22,681 nt of DNA. Source: a virus. The stretch's first letter is position 1, and each line of letters begins with the position of its first letter. The notes beneath the pieces are model-generated. The model saw only the letters and a program-made list of their open reading frames with translations. It made no database searches and had not been told where the DNA came from. Location: positions 1-22,681 of the IMG/VR virus record IMGVR_UViG_3300006071_000104; one strand, 5' to 3'. Positions 1-7,195 of the stretch are shown one piece after another. The position numbers and the translations under genes are program-made.

Positions 1-263
1 GCAAGTCTGTACAGATATACATTTTCACCTATGCTAACAAAGCCGACACCATTCAAATTTGGTGCAATGTCACCGCGGTCCGGTGTTAGTATGCCAGCAC
101 TAATAAACTGATTCATTGCGGCCAAAAACTCTTGATTAACAAATAGTGCTGGACTAGTGCCCTGCATTAAAAAGTTAGCAAGAGCCAACTGCAACGGACT
201 CATACTACTGATGACTTTGGGAGTTAGGCCTGCATAGGCCTGAGGTATGCTGGTTGTGGTCAT
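1..263 (-). CDS. Unknown phage protein, C-terminus cut by window edge
   Basis: An open minus-strand frame starts with ATG at 261-263 and runs off the left edge, giving 87 complete codons. The visible N-terminus begins MTTTSIPQAYAGLTPKVIS and continues with a helical-looking stretch (LQLALANFLMQG) and a segment ending IGENVYLYRL. It begins one base after the stop of the PAAR gene (stop codon at 264-266), so the two are probably translated together. I do not recognise the family. Its position directly after a spike-tip protein suggests a baseplate or tail role, but that is inference from context only. Confidence 0.6.
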   Translation of the reverse strand, partial: MTTTSIPQAYAGLTPKVISSMSPLQLALANFLMQGTSPALFVNQEFLAAMNQFISAGILTPDRGDIAPNLNGVGFVSIGENVYLYRL

Positions 264-569
264 TTATTTTAACCTAACTGCAGATAGTATGCCACCGCCT
301 ACTAATACGTCAGTACTTGCACTCATAACCATATGCCCGCAAGCAGCAAAACTGGTCTTAATAATCGGAGGCTTCCCATTAACTTTTATATCTCTGGGCA
401 AACTCAGTGTGGGTCCAGTTAGGTGTAATCCTGTAAATGGTGCGTGGGGAGTATACAAGCATCCGTCTAATGCCACCGGTCTACCGTTGACTCTGACATC
501 TGTACTTACAGGGGCCGTCAATAGTCCGCCTGCACCTACAACGTCTCCTAGTCTTGCAATTCCTGGCAT
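264..569 (-). CDS. PAAR-motif spike tip protein
   Basis: A 101-residue protein with the hallmarks of the PAAR family: the start MPGIARLGDVVGAGG, a repeated beta pattern STDVRVNGRPVA and STDVLVGGG, a single histidine/cysteine region (AACGH, near residue 78) and a high Gly/Pro content. PAAR proteins form the sharp cone capping the tail spike of contractile phages and type VI secretion systems, usually with a bound metal ion. The length fits a single-domain PAAR protein with no attached effector. A good Shine-Dalgarno (AAGGA) sits 8 nt before the ATG. It lies between an Sm-like small gene and an unknown gene, all on the same strand. Confidence 0.85.
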   Translation of the reverse strand: MPGIARLGDVVGAGGLLTAPVSTDVRVNGRPVALDGCLYTPHAPFTGLHLTGPTLSLPRDIKVNGKPPIIKTSFAACGHMVMSASTDVLVGGGILSAVRLK

Positions 570-579
570 AATTTAGTCC

Positions 580-894
580 TTATTTAACAATAGGACCTTT
601 ACTCATAGTTTGTATACCAGTTGTGGTCTGCAAGTAATGATCCTCTAATGCTTTGATCGTAGTACTGTGCATCATAACGTGCTCAGCTTTTAGCTCTACA
701 TTTTTATTTATATCAGCAGAAAATAGGCTCTGGATCAAGCCTAATCCTTGATTACTGGGCATTACTGTACAGGGCTTATGAATGGTCCACCCGAATCCAG
801 TTTGATCTACAATTTTTGCTACGATCTCGTCACCATTGACCAGTTTGAACGCAACAATCTCCCCTACTGCATAGTTTGTCTTATTGATTAACAT
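580..894 (-). CDS. Small Sm-like-fold protein, function unknown
   Basis: A 104-residue protein whose first 30 residues (VGEIVAFKLVNGDEIVAKIVD) follow the Sm1-like pattern of a strongly bent beta sheet with an N-G-D/E-E-I turn, as in Hfq/LSm-like proteins. A second short beta segment around residues 68-75 (NVELKAEHVMM) could be the Sm2 part. The tail is Thr/Gln-rich. Small proteins of this type recur in T4-like phages of aquatic bacteria as I remember them, without a known job. Its start overlaps the end of the glutaredoxin gene by 14 nt, so it is co-transcribed with the RNR genes. RNA binding is a guess from the fold. Confidence 0.6.
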   Translation of the reverse strand: MLINKTNYAVGEIVAFKLVNGDEIVAKIVDQTGFGWTIHKPCTVMPSNQGLGLIQSLFSADINKNVELKAEHVMMHSTTIKALEDHYLQTTTGIQTMSKGPIVK

Positions 895-1135
895 TTAGTT
901 TTGCCTTGATTTCTTCTTCAGTTAGTTTTGATAGGCCTTGGAATCCACCTTCTACAAATAGGTTGGTGCCTTGATAAATTTGTGGTACAGTTCTGTGTCC
1001 CTGTGTTAAAATAAATTCCCGTGCTTCAGGAACTTCATCTATTTTGATTTCTTCAAATGCAATATTTTTCTTTGTGAGTAAATTTTTTGCTTGAGTGCAA
1101 AAACTGCAATTGTTTTTTGAATATACTGTCAACAT
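881..1135 (-). CDS. Glutaredoxin, likely RNR electron donor
   Basis: An 84-residue single-domain glutaredoxin. The redox motif is C10-S-F-C13, the cis-proline segment is T49-V50-P51, and the glutathione-site GG lies at 63-64 (VEGGFQG). The order MLTVYSKNNC...TVPQIY...GG is canonical. The motif CSFC replaces the usual CPYC, although both cysteines needed for dithiol reduction are present. The start codon overlaps the nrdB stop by one base (TAATG), so it sits immediately downstream of nrdA-nrdB. That placement supports a role in re-reducing the C-terminal cysteine pair of NrdA after each turnover, as T4 NrdC does. It acts in the host cytoplasm. Confidence 0.93.
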   Translation of the reverse strand: MLTVYSKNNCSFCTQAKNLLTKKNIAFEEIKIDEVPEAREFILTQGHRTVPQIYQGTNLFVEGGFQGLSKLTEEEIKAKLNVNQ

Positions 1136-2262
1136 TATAAACTAAATCCTTTGAATGTATCTGTATTTACATCTTGTTTAGTACCGCCAATAATATATGA
1201 ACTGATTTCTGTTTCTTGTGGTGCCACTTGAACATCTGCTCCGGCAATCCATTTGGCAGTCCAAGGCAAAGGATTAGATCCAGTTTTAATACCGCAACTG
1301 AGTCCTACCGCAGTCATACGCTTACAGGTCAACCAGTCTACATAGTCACACAACAACTGTGTGTTAAGACCAATCATTGATCCATCTTTGAACAAATAAT
1401 TTGCCCAGGTCTTTTCTTGTTCTGCGGCCTGCAAAAACATTGCTTCGCATTCTGCTTTGGTTTCTTCTTTAAGACGTGCAAAGTCAGGATCATCACCTGG
1501 CAATAGTTTAATCAACATCTGTGTACTGCCAAGGTGTACATTTTCGTCTCTGCAGATCAATTTGATAATCTTGGCATTGCCTTCCATCTTTTTAAGTTCA
1601 GCGAATGCCCAGCTACACGCAAAGCTCACATAAAAACGAATACCTTCTAGTGCGTTAACACTATTGATGGCCAACCATAACTTGCGTTTGAGTTCGTAGT
1701 TACTGATAACCATTTCTTTGCCATTGATAGTGTGTGTACCTGCACCTAACAAATTGTAGTAGCCACCGTAGGTAATAACATCGTCATAGTAACGACTGAT
1801 GTCTCGTGCACAGTTGGCGATTTCTTCAATTTCCAATAGGCCATCAAACACTTCACTGGGATTGTTATAGACATTGCGAATAATGTGTGTATAACTACGA
1901 CTGTGAATTGTTTCGTTAAAGCTCCAAGTTTGAATCCAAGTTTCTAATTCTGGAATACTTACAAAAGGCAAGAACGCTAGGTTTGGACTGCGTCCTTGCA
2001 CACTATCTAATAGAATTTGTCTTTTCAAATTACTAGTAAAAATATGTTGCTCAAATGGAGTTAGTTCTTTGAAGTCTTTGGCATCTCTCAATACATCAAC
2101 TTCTTCAGGTCTCCAAAAGAATCCCAACTGTTTATCTGTTAGTTTTTCAAATTGTCTATACTTTAATGTTTCATATCGTTGTAATGTCACTGACCCTGAC
2201 GGATCTAAAAATGCCAATGCTTCTGTATGCTTCTTTTTATTATTAATATTAAATACGCTCAT
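1135..2262 (-). CDS. nrdB: Class Ia ribonucleotide reductase, beta subunit (NrdB)
   Basis: A 375-residue protein, the normal length for class Ia NrdB. It carries the diiron site and radical tyrosine: D86 (LLDSVQG), E117 and H120 (NETIHSRSY), Y124 as the tyrosyl-radical residue, E206 (ALEGIRF), E240 and H243 (RDENVH). The spacing E-T-I-H-S-R-S-Y equals E115-H118-Y122 of E. coli. The tail (GGTKQDVNTDTFKGFSL) provides the acidic/aromatic peptide that docks on NrdA. It generates the radical used by NrdA to reduce ribonucleoside diphosphates. It follows nrdA with a 12-nt gap, has an AAGG ribosome site, and is coupled to the downstream glutaredoxin. Confidence 0.97.
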   Translation of the reverse strand: MSVFNINNKKKHTEALAFLDPSGSVTLQRYETLKYRQFEKLTDKQLGFFWRPEEVDVLRDAKDFKELTPFEQHIFTSNLKRQILLDSVQGRSPNLAFLPFVSIPELETWIQTWSFNETIHSRSYTHIIRNVYNNPSEVFDGLLEIEEIANCARDISRYYDDVITYGGYYNLLGAGTHTINGKEMVISNYELKRKLWLAINSVNALEGIRFYVSFACSWAFAELKKMEGNAKIIKLICRDENVHLGSTQMLIKLLPGDDPDFARLKEETKAECEAMFLQAAEQEKTWANYLFKDGSMIGLNTQLLCDYVDWLTCKRMTAVGLSCGIKTGSNPLPWTAKWIAGADVQVAPQETEISSYIIGGTKQDVNTDTFKGFSL

Positions 2263-2274
2263 TTTTTTACCTTG

Positions 2275-4578
2275 TTAAATTACACAACTATCACAATCTT
2301 CTTGATCGACTATTTCAGCAGGAATATCTTGTTTGGCTGACATTTTGTCTACATCTATCTCGCCCTGCTGATCATTTGTTTGGAAGTAATAAAGTTGCTT
2401 AGTACCATACTTATAGCACATGATCAGGTGCTTGAGCATTTCACTCATAGGGATTTTTTCATCTTCATAAAATCTTGGATTATATGAAGTGTTGACACTA
2501 ATGCCTTGATCAATATACTTTTGTAATATTGCACAAATTTTCAAATAGCCTTCTGGCGATTTTTGATCCCATAACAATTCATATTTGTTTTTAAGTTTAC
2601 GATACTCAGGGACTACTTGTCTTAGAGCACCGTGTTTGCTTTGTTTAACACTTACATAACTACGTGGAGGTTCGATACCATTTGTAGCGTTGCTGATCTG
2701 TGCACTGGTTTCTGCTGGCATCAGTGCCATTAGTGTAGCATTACGCTGACCAGTTGTTTTGATTTGTTCACGCAACTCTGCCCAAGGCATACGCTCCTGA
2801 TGTGGCACTAGCTCGTCTACTTCACGCTTGCGAGTATCAATAGGCAGTCTACCATCTGCAGACTTCAAATCCTTCCAACGACCGCACGCACCTTGTTCGG
2901 CGGCAAGATCGGCACTTGCTTTGATAAGATAATAACTCCACGCTTCGGCGTACTCATCTACCAATGCTAGTGCAGCTGGATCACTGTAGCTAACACCATT
3001 CTTAGCCAAGAAGTAAGCAAAGTTAATAATTCCCACTCCCAAGGGACGGAATTCTTGTGTGCTCAACTCTGCCGCACGAATTGGATAGTTTTGATAACTT
3101 AACAATGCATCTAATCCGCGAACCGCCAAACGGCAAATTCTTTCAAAGTCTGCGGGCGCTTTGACATTGCCCCAGTTAATAGCACTGAGTGTACATAATG
3201 CAATACGTCCGTTTTCATCATTAATATCAGTTAATGGTACAGTAGGTAAATCAATTTCACTGCAAAGGTTACTCATCTTGATAGGAGCAACTTCTTCTTT
3301 GAAAGGACTGTGTGTATTTGCGTGATCCACATTCTGCAAATAGATACGACCAGTGTCTTTGCGTTCTTGCATAAATCTACTGAACAAGTCAATGGCCTTG
3401 ACTGTTTTCTTGCGCAATTTGGTGTTACGCTCTGCACGTTCATACAGTTCTTTGAACTTGTCTTGGTCATTAAAAAACGCTTCATATACTTCGGGAATAT
3501 CGTGTGGGCTAAACAAAGTGATGTCGCCGCCTGTGATCAATCTTTCGTACATTAGTTTATTAAACTGTACTCCGTAATCCATATGACGCACACGATTGTC
3601 TTCAGTTCCTTTGTTGTTTTTAAGAACCAACAAATCTTCAACTTCCAAATGCCACAAAGGATAATACAATGTAGCCGCACCATTGCGTACTCCGCCCTGA
3701 CTACAACTGCGTGTTGCTGCTTGGAATAATTTGAAGAAAGGTGTTACACCCGTATGGTATGCATCGCCGGACCTGATAGGCGATCCCAACGCCCGAATTC
3801 GTCCTGCACCGATTCCAATACCAGCTTTCTGGGAGACATACTTAACAATACTACTAGCAGTAGCATTAATACTATCAAGGCTGTCATCAGCTTCAATAAG
3901 AACACAACTACTAAACTGCTTTTGCGGAGTACGTACACCAGCCATGACCGGAGTTGGTAAACTAATATCGTGCGTGCTAATTGCATCGTAGTATTCCTTA
4001 ACATATTGTAATCTTACTTCCTTGGGATAGCTTTGGAATAATGTGGCTGCAATTAGTACATAAGCTACTTGGGGTGTTTCTTTAATTTCTCCTGTAACAC
4101 GATTTTGTACAAGATACTTACCTCGCCATTGTTCCATTGCAACGTAGGTAAAGTTTTCGTCTCGCTCGTGACGTATGAAACTATTGATCTGTGTCCACTC
4201 ATCCGTATTGTAGGCGGCGAGAAGGCCCGTATCGTAAAATCCAGACTCCACATTCTTTTTAACTATATCTAATAGAGCCGCCGGGGTATAATCGTTATAG
4301 ACTTCTTTGCGTAGATGATAGTTAATTAGTCTACCAGCAACATACTGATAGTTAGGAGTATCTTCGCTGATCAAGTCAGCAGCTGATTTGATTAGTGTTT
4401 CTTGAATATCTGCAGTTTTAATACCGTTGTAAAACTGTATGTGGCTTTTGATTTCTAATTCGCTTGCGCTGACTCCGGTAATATCCTTGGTTGCCCAAAA
4501 TACCACTTTATGTAATTTCTCTAGATTTAACGGTTCTTTGTTGCCGTCTCGTTTTGTAACTTGAATGGGTGCTGTCAT
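2275..4578 (-). CDS. nrdA: Class Ia ribonucleotide reductase, alpha subunit (NrdA)
   Basis: A 767-residue catalytic subunit, close to the 761 of E. coli. Residues 5-95 form an ATP-cone, so dATP activity control is expected. The active site aligns with E. coli numbering without offset: C225 (FSSCVL), N437, C439 and E441 (SNLCSEID), C462 (ALCTLS), and radical-transfer Y730-Y731 (QLYYFQ). The signature PAETSAQISNATNGIEPPR is intact. The C-terminus ends C762-D-S-C765, the shuttle cysteines, spaced more tightly than the E. coli CX4C pair. It reduces ribonucleoside diphosphates for phage DNA synthesis. No intein, split or intron is present, although such interruptions are common in phage nrdA genes. 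The AAGAGA ribosome site precedes ATG. Confidence 0.97.
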   Translation of the reverse strand: MTAPIQVTKRDGNKEPLNLEKLHKVVFWATKDITGVSASELEIKSHIQFYNGIKTADIQETLIKSAADLISEDTPNYQYVAGRLINYHLRKEVYNDYTPAALLDIVKKNVESGFYDTGLLAAYNTDEWTQINSFIRHERDENFTYVAMEQWRGKYLVQNRVTGEIKETPQVAYVLIAATLFQSYPKEVRLQYVKEYYDAISTHDISLPTPVMAGVRTPQKQFSSCVLIEADDSLDSINATASSIVKYVSQKAGIGIGAGRIRALGSPIRSGDAYHTGVTPFFKLFQAATRSCSQGGVRNGAATLYYPLWHLEVEDLLVLKNNKGTEDNRVRHMDYGVQFNKLMYERLITGGDITLFSPHDIPEVYEAFFNDQDKFKELYERAERNTKLRKKTVKAIDLFSRFMQERKDTGRIYLQNVDHANTHSPFKEEVAPIKMSNLCSEIDLPTVPLTDINDENGRIALCTLSAINWGNVKAPADFERICRLAVRGLDALLSYQNYPIRAAELSTQEFRPLGVGIINFAYFLAKNGVSYSDPAALALVDEYAEAWSYYLIKASADLAAEQGACGRWKDLKSADGRLPIDTRKREVDELVPHQERMPWAELREQIKTTGQRNATLMALMPAETSAQISNATNGIEPPRSYVSVKQSKHGALRQVVPEYRKLKNKYELLWDQKSPEGYLKICAILQKYIDQGISVNTSYNPRFYEDEKIPMSEMLKHLIMCYKYGTKQLYYFQTNDQQGEIDVDKMSAKQDIPAEIVDQEDCDSCVI

Positions 4579-4587
4579 TGATTTCTC

Positions 4588-5034
4588 TTATTGTATTTTT
4601 TCTAAATTTAGATCTTCGGCTGTTACCAAAGATACCAACTGTAACTCTTTTGCAATTTGTGTAGTATTTACAACCTCGTCGTGTATATAATTAAGCACAT
4701 ATTTTCCTTGCTCAACAAATACTAAATTATAGTGTTCTTTGGTTTCTGGATCATTATATACTCTTATTTCTAAGTCAGGCTGATGGCTGCTCAAGTACAA
4801 AGTATACACTATTCCAAGTGCTTTTGCAAGATCACAGTAATAATTTTCGTAAATTAATTCCCAAGGTCCGGGCCATTCACCAATATTATCGGTGTATAAG
4901 TAGTGTGCTACATAGGGTGCGTAGCTCCAAAGGTGCTGAGTATCTTGTACTGCTTCATTAAATGATTTTTGGCTAATAGATTTTCGAAAATCCTGCCAAC
5001 AACGAAGCCTCTCGTCTGGTAGTAGATTCCACAT
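4588..5034 (-). CDS. Unknown protein upstream of nrdA
   Basis: A 148-residue protein that starts MWNLLPDERLRCWQDFR and is rich in aromatic residues (Trp, Tyr). The middle (WPGPWELIYENYYCDLAKALG, residues 54-74) and a following segment with NLVFVEQGKYVLNYIHDEV look like a compact alpha/beta fold. I see no signal peptide, membrane segment or known catalytic motif. A transglutaminase-like fold crossed my mind because of the Cys in YYCDLAKALGI followed by a beta segment, but no convincing Cys-His-Asp triad could be placed. It ends 9 nt before the nrdA start, so it is almost certainly in the same transcript. Function unknown. Confidence 0.75.
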   Translation of the reverse strand: MWNLLPDERLRCWQDFRKSISQKSFNEAVQDTQHLWSYAPYVAHYLYTDNIGEWPGPWELIYENYYCDLAKALGIVYTLYLSSHQPDLEIRVYNDPETKEHYNLVFVEQGKYVLNYIHDEVVNTTQIAKELQLVSLVTAEDLNLEKIQ

Positions 5035-5055
5035 ATTTGTTTGATTTGGTAGAGA

Positions 5056-5571
5056 TTAAAAGGATAAAGTATTGAAACTGGTTTTCAGTGTAACATTGCT
5101 ACCAGTGTTGGACACATTGGCATAAATCCTTACACCGTGACCGACCATAGTATAACCAACGCTAATTCCGCAGTTGCCGTTAACTGTTTGGTTTTGATCG
5201 TCAGCCGAAACAACACCGTTACCATTATTTAGAATAGTGTATGTTCCTGCAGTTAATGCAGAGCCATTGGTTGCTGCCCAGTTCATAATGATAGATGCAA
5301 CATTACTGCTGAATGTGCCGCCTAATACGGAAACATTAGTGCTGTTATAAGTGATAGTTTGAGCTTGAGTTTCTCCGCCCATATACAAAATGTCGTGCTC
5401 AGTTAAAATTCGTGTGTTACCAACCTGCGGTGCACCTTCTGCTAATGTACCATTACCGATGTGTAGTTCTTGAGTGTCAACACTCCATCCCAATTCGGCG
5501 CTGGCTAACTGTGGTAGATCTTCCGATAATCCTCTGCGTGCTTTAACTTGACTTATTTGTACAATTGACAT
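5056..5571 (-). CDS. Small tail-fibre-like protein with Mtd_N-type N-terminus
   Basis: A 171-residue protein. Residues 1-45 (RRGLSEDLPQLASAELGWS, then DTQELHIGNG) match the N-terminal module found on many phage fibres and on the major tropism determinant: a K/R-R-G start, L-P-x-L, E-x-G-x-x-x-D-T, then L-x-I-G-N-G. The remainder is Gly/Ser/Thr/Asn-rich beta sequence of the receptor-binding or virion-decoration type. It is short for a complete fibre. It sits between an exonuclease and an unknown gene, so it is an isolated structural gene inside a replication/metabolism block. An 8-bp inverted repeat ends exactly at its start codon and may affect translation. Confidence 0.7.
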   Translation of the reverse strand: MSIVQISQVKARRGLSEDLPQLASAELGWSVDTQELHIGNGTLAEGAPQVGNTRILTEHDILYMGGETQAQTITYNSTNVSVLGGTFSSNVASIIMNWAATNGSALTAGTYTILNNGNGVVSADDQNQTVNGNCGISVGYTMVGHGVRIYANVSNTGSNVTLKTSFNTLSF

Positions 5572-5594
5572 AGTTATATCATTCCCTATAACTA
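5571..5594 (-). repeat. Inverted repeat at a gene start (possible translation hairpin)
   Basis: The arms TAGTTATA (5571-5578) and TATAACTA (5587-5594) are perfect reverse complements separated by 8 nt. In the minus-strand mRNA the loop reads GGGAATGA and contains the only Shine-Dalgarno-like bases (GGGA), while the 3' arm abuts the ATG (5569-5571). A hairpin here would place the ribosome site in a loop. The stem is AT-rich and therefore weak. The regulatory role is inference. Confidence 0.4.
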
Positions 5595-5597
5595 TAT

Positions 5598-6308
5598 TTA
5601 GTTTTTAAGATAGTACATCTCGACTCGCTTGAGCCACTCTTGGGACCAGAACTCAAATTCTTCGCCTTCGATTATGAATTCTTGATACACTGGTGTATCA
5701 AACACACCTGGAGCAAGTTGCGCAGGTTGTACACACATTAGGATAACGCCCATATTGATTTCAGTATTGTGCATATGATTATGTGCCATAGCATATGCAG
5801 CTAGCTGAATAAAATAATCGTCAATCCACTCGCGTTTTTTGGGCTTATTTGTTTGTTTGAAGTCTAAAATTGAGGGTTTTCCTTGCCATAAACCCACACA
5901 ATCTGTAGTACCAGCATATAGCCCACTGTAGTATAAAGGAACCTCTACACCCCAGAATTCTGTAACATTTACTAGCCCTTGTCGTATAACACTATCAGCC
6001 ATACTATGACTCTGTCGGCTATAAGGATTGGTACCTGGCTGATCAAATAAATCGTCTTTGATATAATTTTCCAGCCACTTGTGCATACGTGTTCCGCGGC
6101 CAGCAGCTTCAGTGGTAATTTCTTGCGCTTTGGCTTCACCTACACGTTTTTTCCAGTTCCATAAAGCCTGTTTCTTTTCTTCAGATTTAGTAGCATCGAG
6201 TATGGTTGTAACAGAAGGTACTTTGCTGCCGTCAGGGGTACAGTAGTGACGTTTACCTTCAATGGTAGTTCTGCTCATTGGTGAGTAATTGAATTTAGAT
6301 AGTAACAT
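5598..6308 (-). CDS. PD-(D/E)XK exonuclease, MGME1/RecB-like phage family
   Basis: A 236-residue nuclease. Motifs in order: an N-terminal module FNYSPMSR...PDGSKVPSVTTIL, then RGTRMH with H76, VEVPLYY with E122, D136 (GTTDCVG), D149-F-K151 (the D-x-K metal-binding core) and Q168-L-A-A-Y. This is the RecB-type exonuclease arrangement found in T4-like phages and in the mitochondrial exonuclease MGME1. The expected role is single-strand exonuclease work in recombination or end processing. The three cysteines visible are scattered and do not form the Cas4/AddB Fe-S cage. I kept the first ATG because the F-x-Y module before residue 12 is part of the family pattern. It follows erpA after 19 nt. Confidence 0.88.
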   Translation of the reverse strand: MLLSKFNYSPMSRTTIEGKRHYCTPDGSKVPSVTTILDATKSEEKKQALWNWKKRVGEAKAQEITTEAAGRGTRMHKWLENYIKDDLFDQPGTNPYSRQSHSMADSVIRQGLVNVTEFWGVEVPLYYSGLYAGTTDCVGLWQGKPSILDFKQTNKPKKREWIDDYFIQLAAYAMAHNHMHNTEINMGVILMCVQPAQLAPGVFDTPVYQEFIIEGEEFEFWSQEWLKRVEMYYLKN

Positions 6309-6327
6309 TTTATTTTGTTAGTTAGTT

Positions 6328-6657
6328 TTATACACTAAAGCTGCTGCCGCAACCACAAGTGCTGGTAGCATTAGGATTGGTTATAACAAAACTACTGCCC
6401 ATTAAATCTTCTTTGTAATTTATAGTAGCGCCTTCTAGATATTGCATACTGATCGCATCTATTAGCAATGTAATAGATTCTTTTTGAATAACAAAATCAT
6501 CGTCATTGGCTACTTCATCAAAAGTAAATCCGTACTGGAATCCGCTGCATCCGCCACCTTGAACAAAAGTTCTAAGTTTAAGATTTGGATTACCTTCTTC
6601 TGCAATTAAATCGGCAATTTTTGCAATTGCACTATCAGTTATCGTAAGTTGATCCAT
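6328..6657 (-). CDS. erpA: ErpA-type A-type Fe-S cluster carrier
   Basis: A 109-residue A-type carrier. The three cluster ligands are present: C37 in [11 protein letters not shown], and C101 and C103 in STCGCGSSF at the extreme C-terminus. The blocks [21 protein letters not shown] and [15 protein letters not shown] are those I remember from ErpA of Beta/Gammaproteobacteria rather than generic IscA or SufA, so the ErpA call is firm. ErpA receives Fe-S clusters from the IscU scaffold and delivers them to apo-enzymes. Its start overlaps the iscU end by 23 nt. No cysteine desulfurase is nearby. Confidence 0.93.
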   Translation of the reverse strand: MDQLTITDSAIAKIADLIAEEGNPNLKLRTFVQGGGCSGFQYGFTFDEVANDDDFVIQKESITLLIDAISMQYLEGATINYKEDLMGSSFVITNPNATSTCGCGSSFSV

Positions 6658-7030
6658 GTTTTTTCCTATAATCTGCTATTGCGGCTTTTATAGCATCTTC
6701 TGCCAGAATTGAACAATGAATTTTAACAGGAGGCAAAGCAAGTTCTGAAGCGATTTCGCTATTTTTAATATTGCCGGCTTGATCTAATGTTTTCCCTTTG
6801 ACCCATTCCGAGACCAAACTAGAACTGGCAATCGCACTACCGCATCCGTAGGCCTTGAATCGAGCATCGCTAATAATACCGTTTTTGTCTACTTTAATTT
6901 GTAGTTTAAGAACATCGCCGCAGGCCGGTGCTCCCACCATACCTGTGCCTACATCTTCATCGTCCTTGGCAAAGCTACCCACATTGCGTGGGTTCTCGTA
7001 ATGATCAATGACTTTCTCAGAGTAGGCCAT
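6635..7030 (-). CDS. iscU: IscU Fe-S cluster assembly scaffold
   Basis: A 131-residue IscU. All functional residues sit at E. coli positions: C37, D39, C63, H105 and C106, and the LPPVK motif (99-103) recognised by the chaperone HscA. The start [19 protein letters not shown] is the canonical N-terminus, so I chose ATG at 7030 over a longer in-frame extension to 7066 that adds a basic, non-homologous leader. The start overlaps the stop of the cysteine-rich gene by one base (TAATG). It accepts sulfur from a cysteine desulfurase to build [2Fe-2S] clusters. The retained LPPVK and catalytic residues suggest a working protein that uses host IscS, HscA and HscB. Confidence 0.96.
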   Translation of the reverse strand: MAYSEKVIDHYENPRNVGSFAKDDEDVGTGMVGAPACGDVLKLQIKVDKNGIISDARFKAYGCGSAIASSSLVSEWVKGKTLDQAGNIKNSEIASELALPPVKIHCSILAEDAIKAAIADYRKKHGSTYDN

Positions 7031-7194
7031 TAATTGTATCCTTGACCTTCGACGCAGGCTTCGCATTCACATTCGGTACAGTAATCGCAGTTTTGGCAAC
7101 TGTGCCCGCAATGCTGTTTACAACTACATTTACAATTGTAAGTGTATCGTTTGTAATTTTGAAATTCATATGTGTCGTTTGTATCGTCGTTCAT
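7030..7194 (-). CDS. Tiny cysteine-rich protein inside the Fe-S cassette
   Basis: A 54-residue acidic/polar protein with ten cysteines between residues 21 and 47 (positions 21, 23, 25, 29, 33, 36, 39, 42, 44, 47) and two histidines (28, 31), a dense CxC/CxxC array. I chose ATG at 7194 because it begins one base after the iscA stop. A longer frame to 7314 would overlap iscA by over 100 nt and has no support. The stop overlaps the iscU start by one base. I recognise no family: the pattern recalls metallothioneins or small zinc/iron-binding knuckles, but cysteine spacing alone cannot decide. With iscA and iscU either side, metal, persulfide or cluster handling is the natural hypothesis. There is no signal peptide. 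Confidence 0.72.
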   Translation of the reverse strand: MNDDTNDTYEFQNYKRYTYNCKCSCKQHCGHSCQNCDYCTECECEACVEGQGYN

Positions 7195-7195
7195 A

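Noticed and set aside
247-576. 109-codon plus-strand frame
   Set aside because: Antisense shadow of the PAAR gene, which has a recognisable family pattern and a strong ribosome site.
705-712. Perfect TATAAATA on the minus strand inside the Sm-like gene
   Set aside because: It lies in coding sequence (DINKN codons) 136 nt from the next start. It could drive the PAAR gene, but the position gives no extra support.
2655-2690. GGTTCGATACC resembling a tRNA T-arm
   Set aside because: It is within the conserved PPRSYVSVKQ coding region of nrdA and no cloverleaf can be built around it.
4601-4612. 12-bp perfect palindrome TCTAAATTTAGA before nrdA, with a nearby TACAAT
   Set aside because: It lies in the coding end of the preceding gene and has no matching -35 at correct spacing, so I do not call an operator or promoter.
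7031-7066. Longer iscU start adding MRSLRRRSRIQL
   Set aside because: Canonical IscU begins at [14 protein letters not shown]. The extension is an out-of-frame reading of the cysteine-rich gene.
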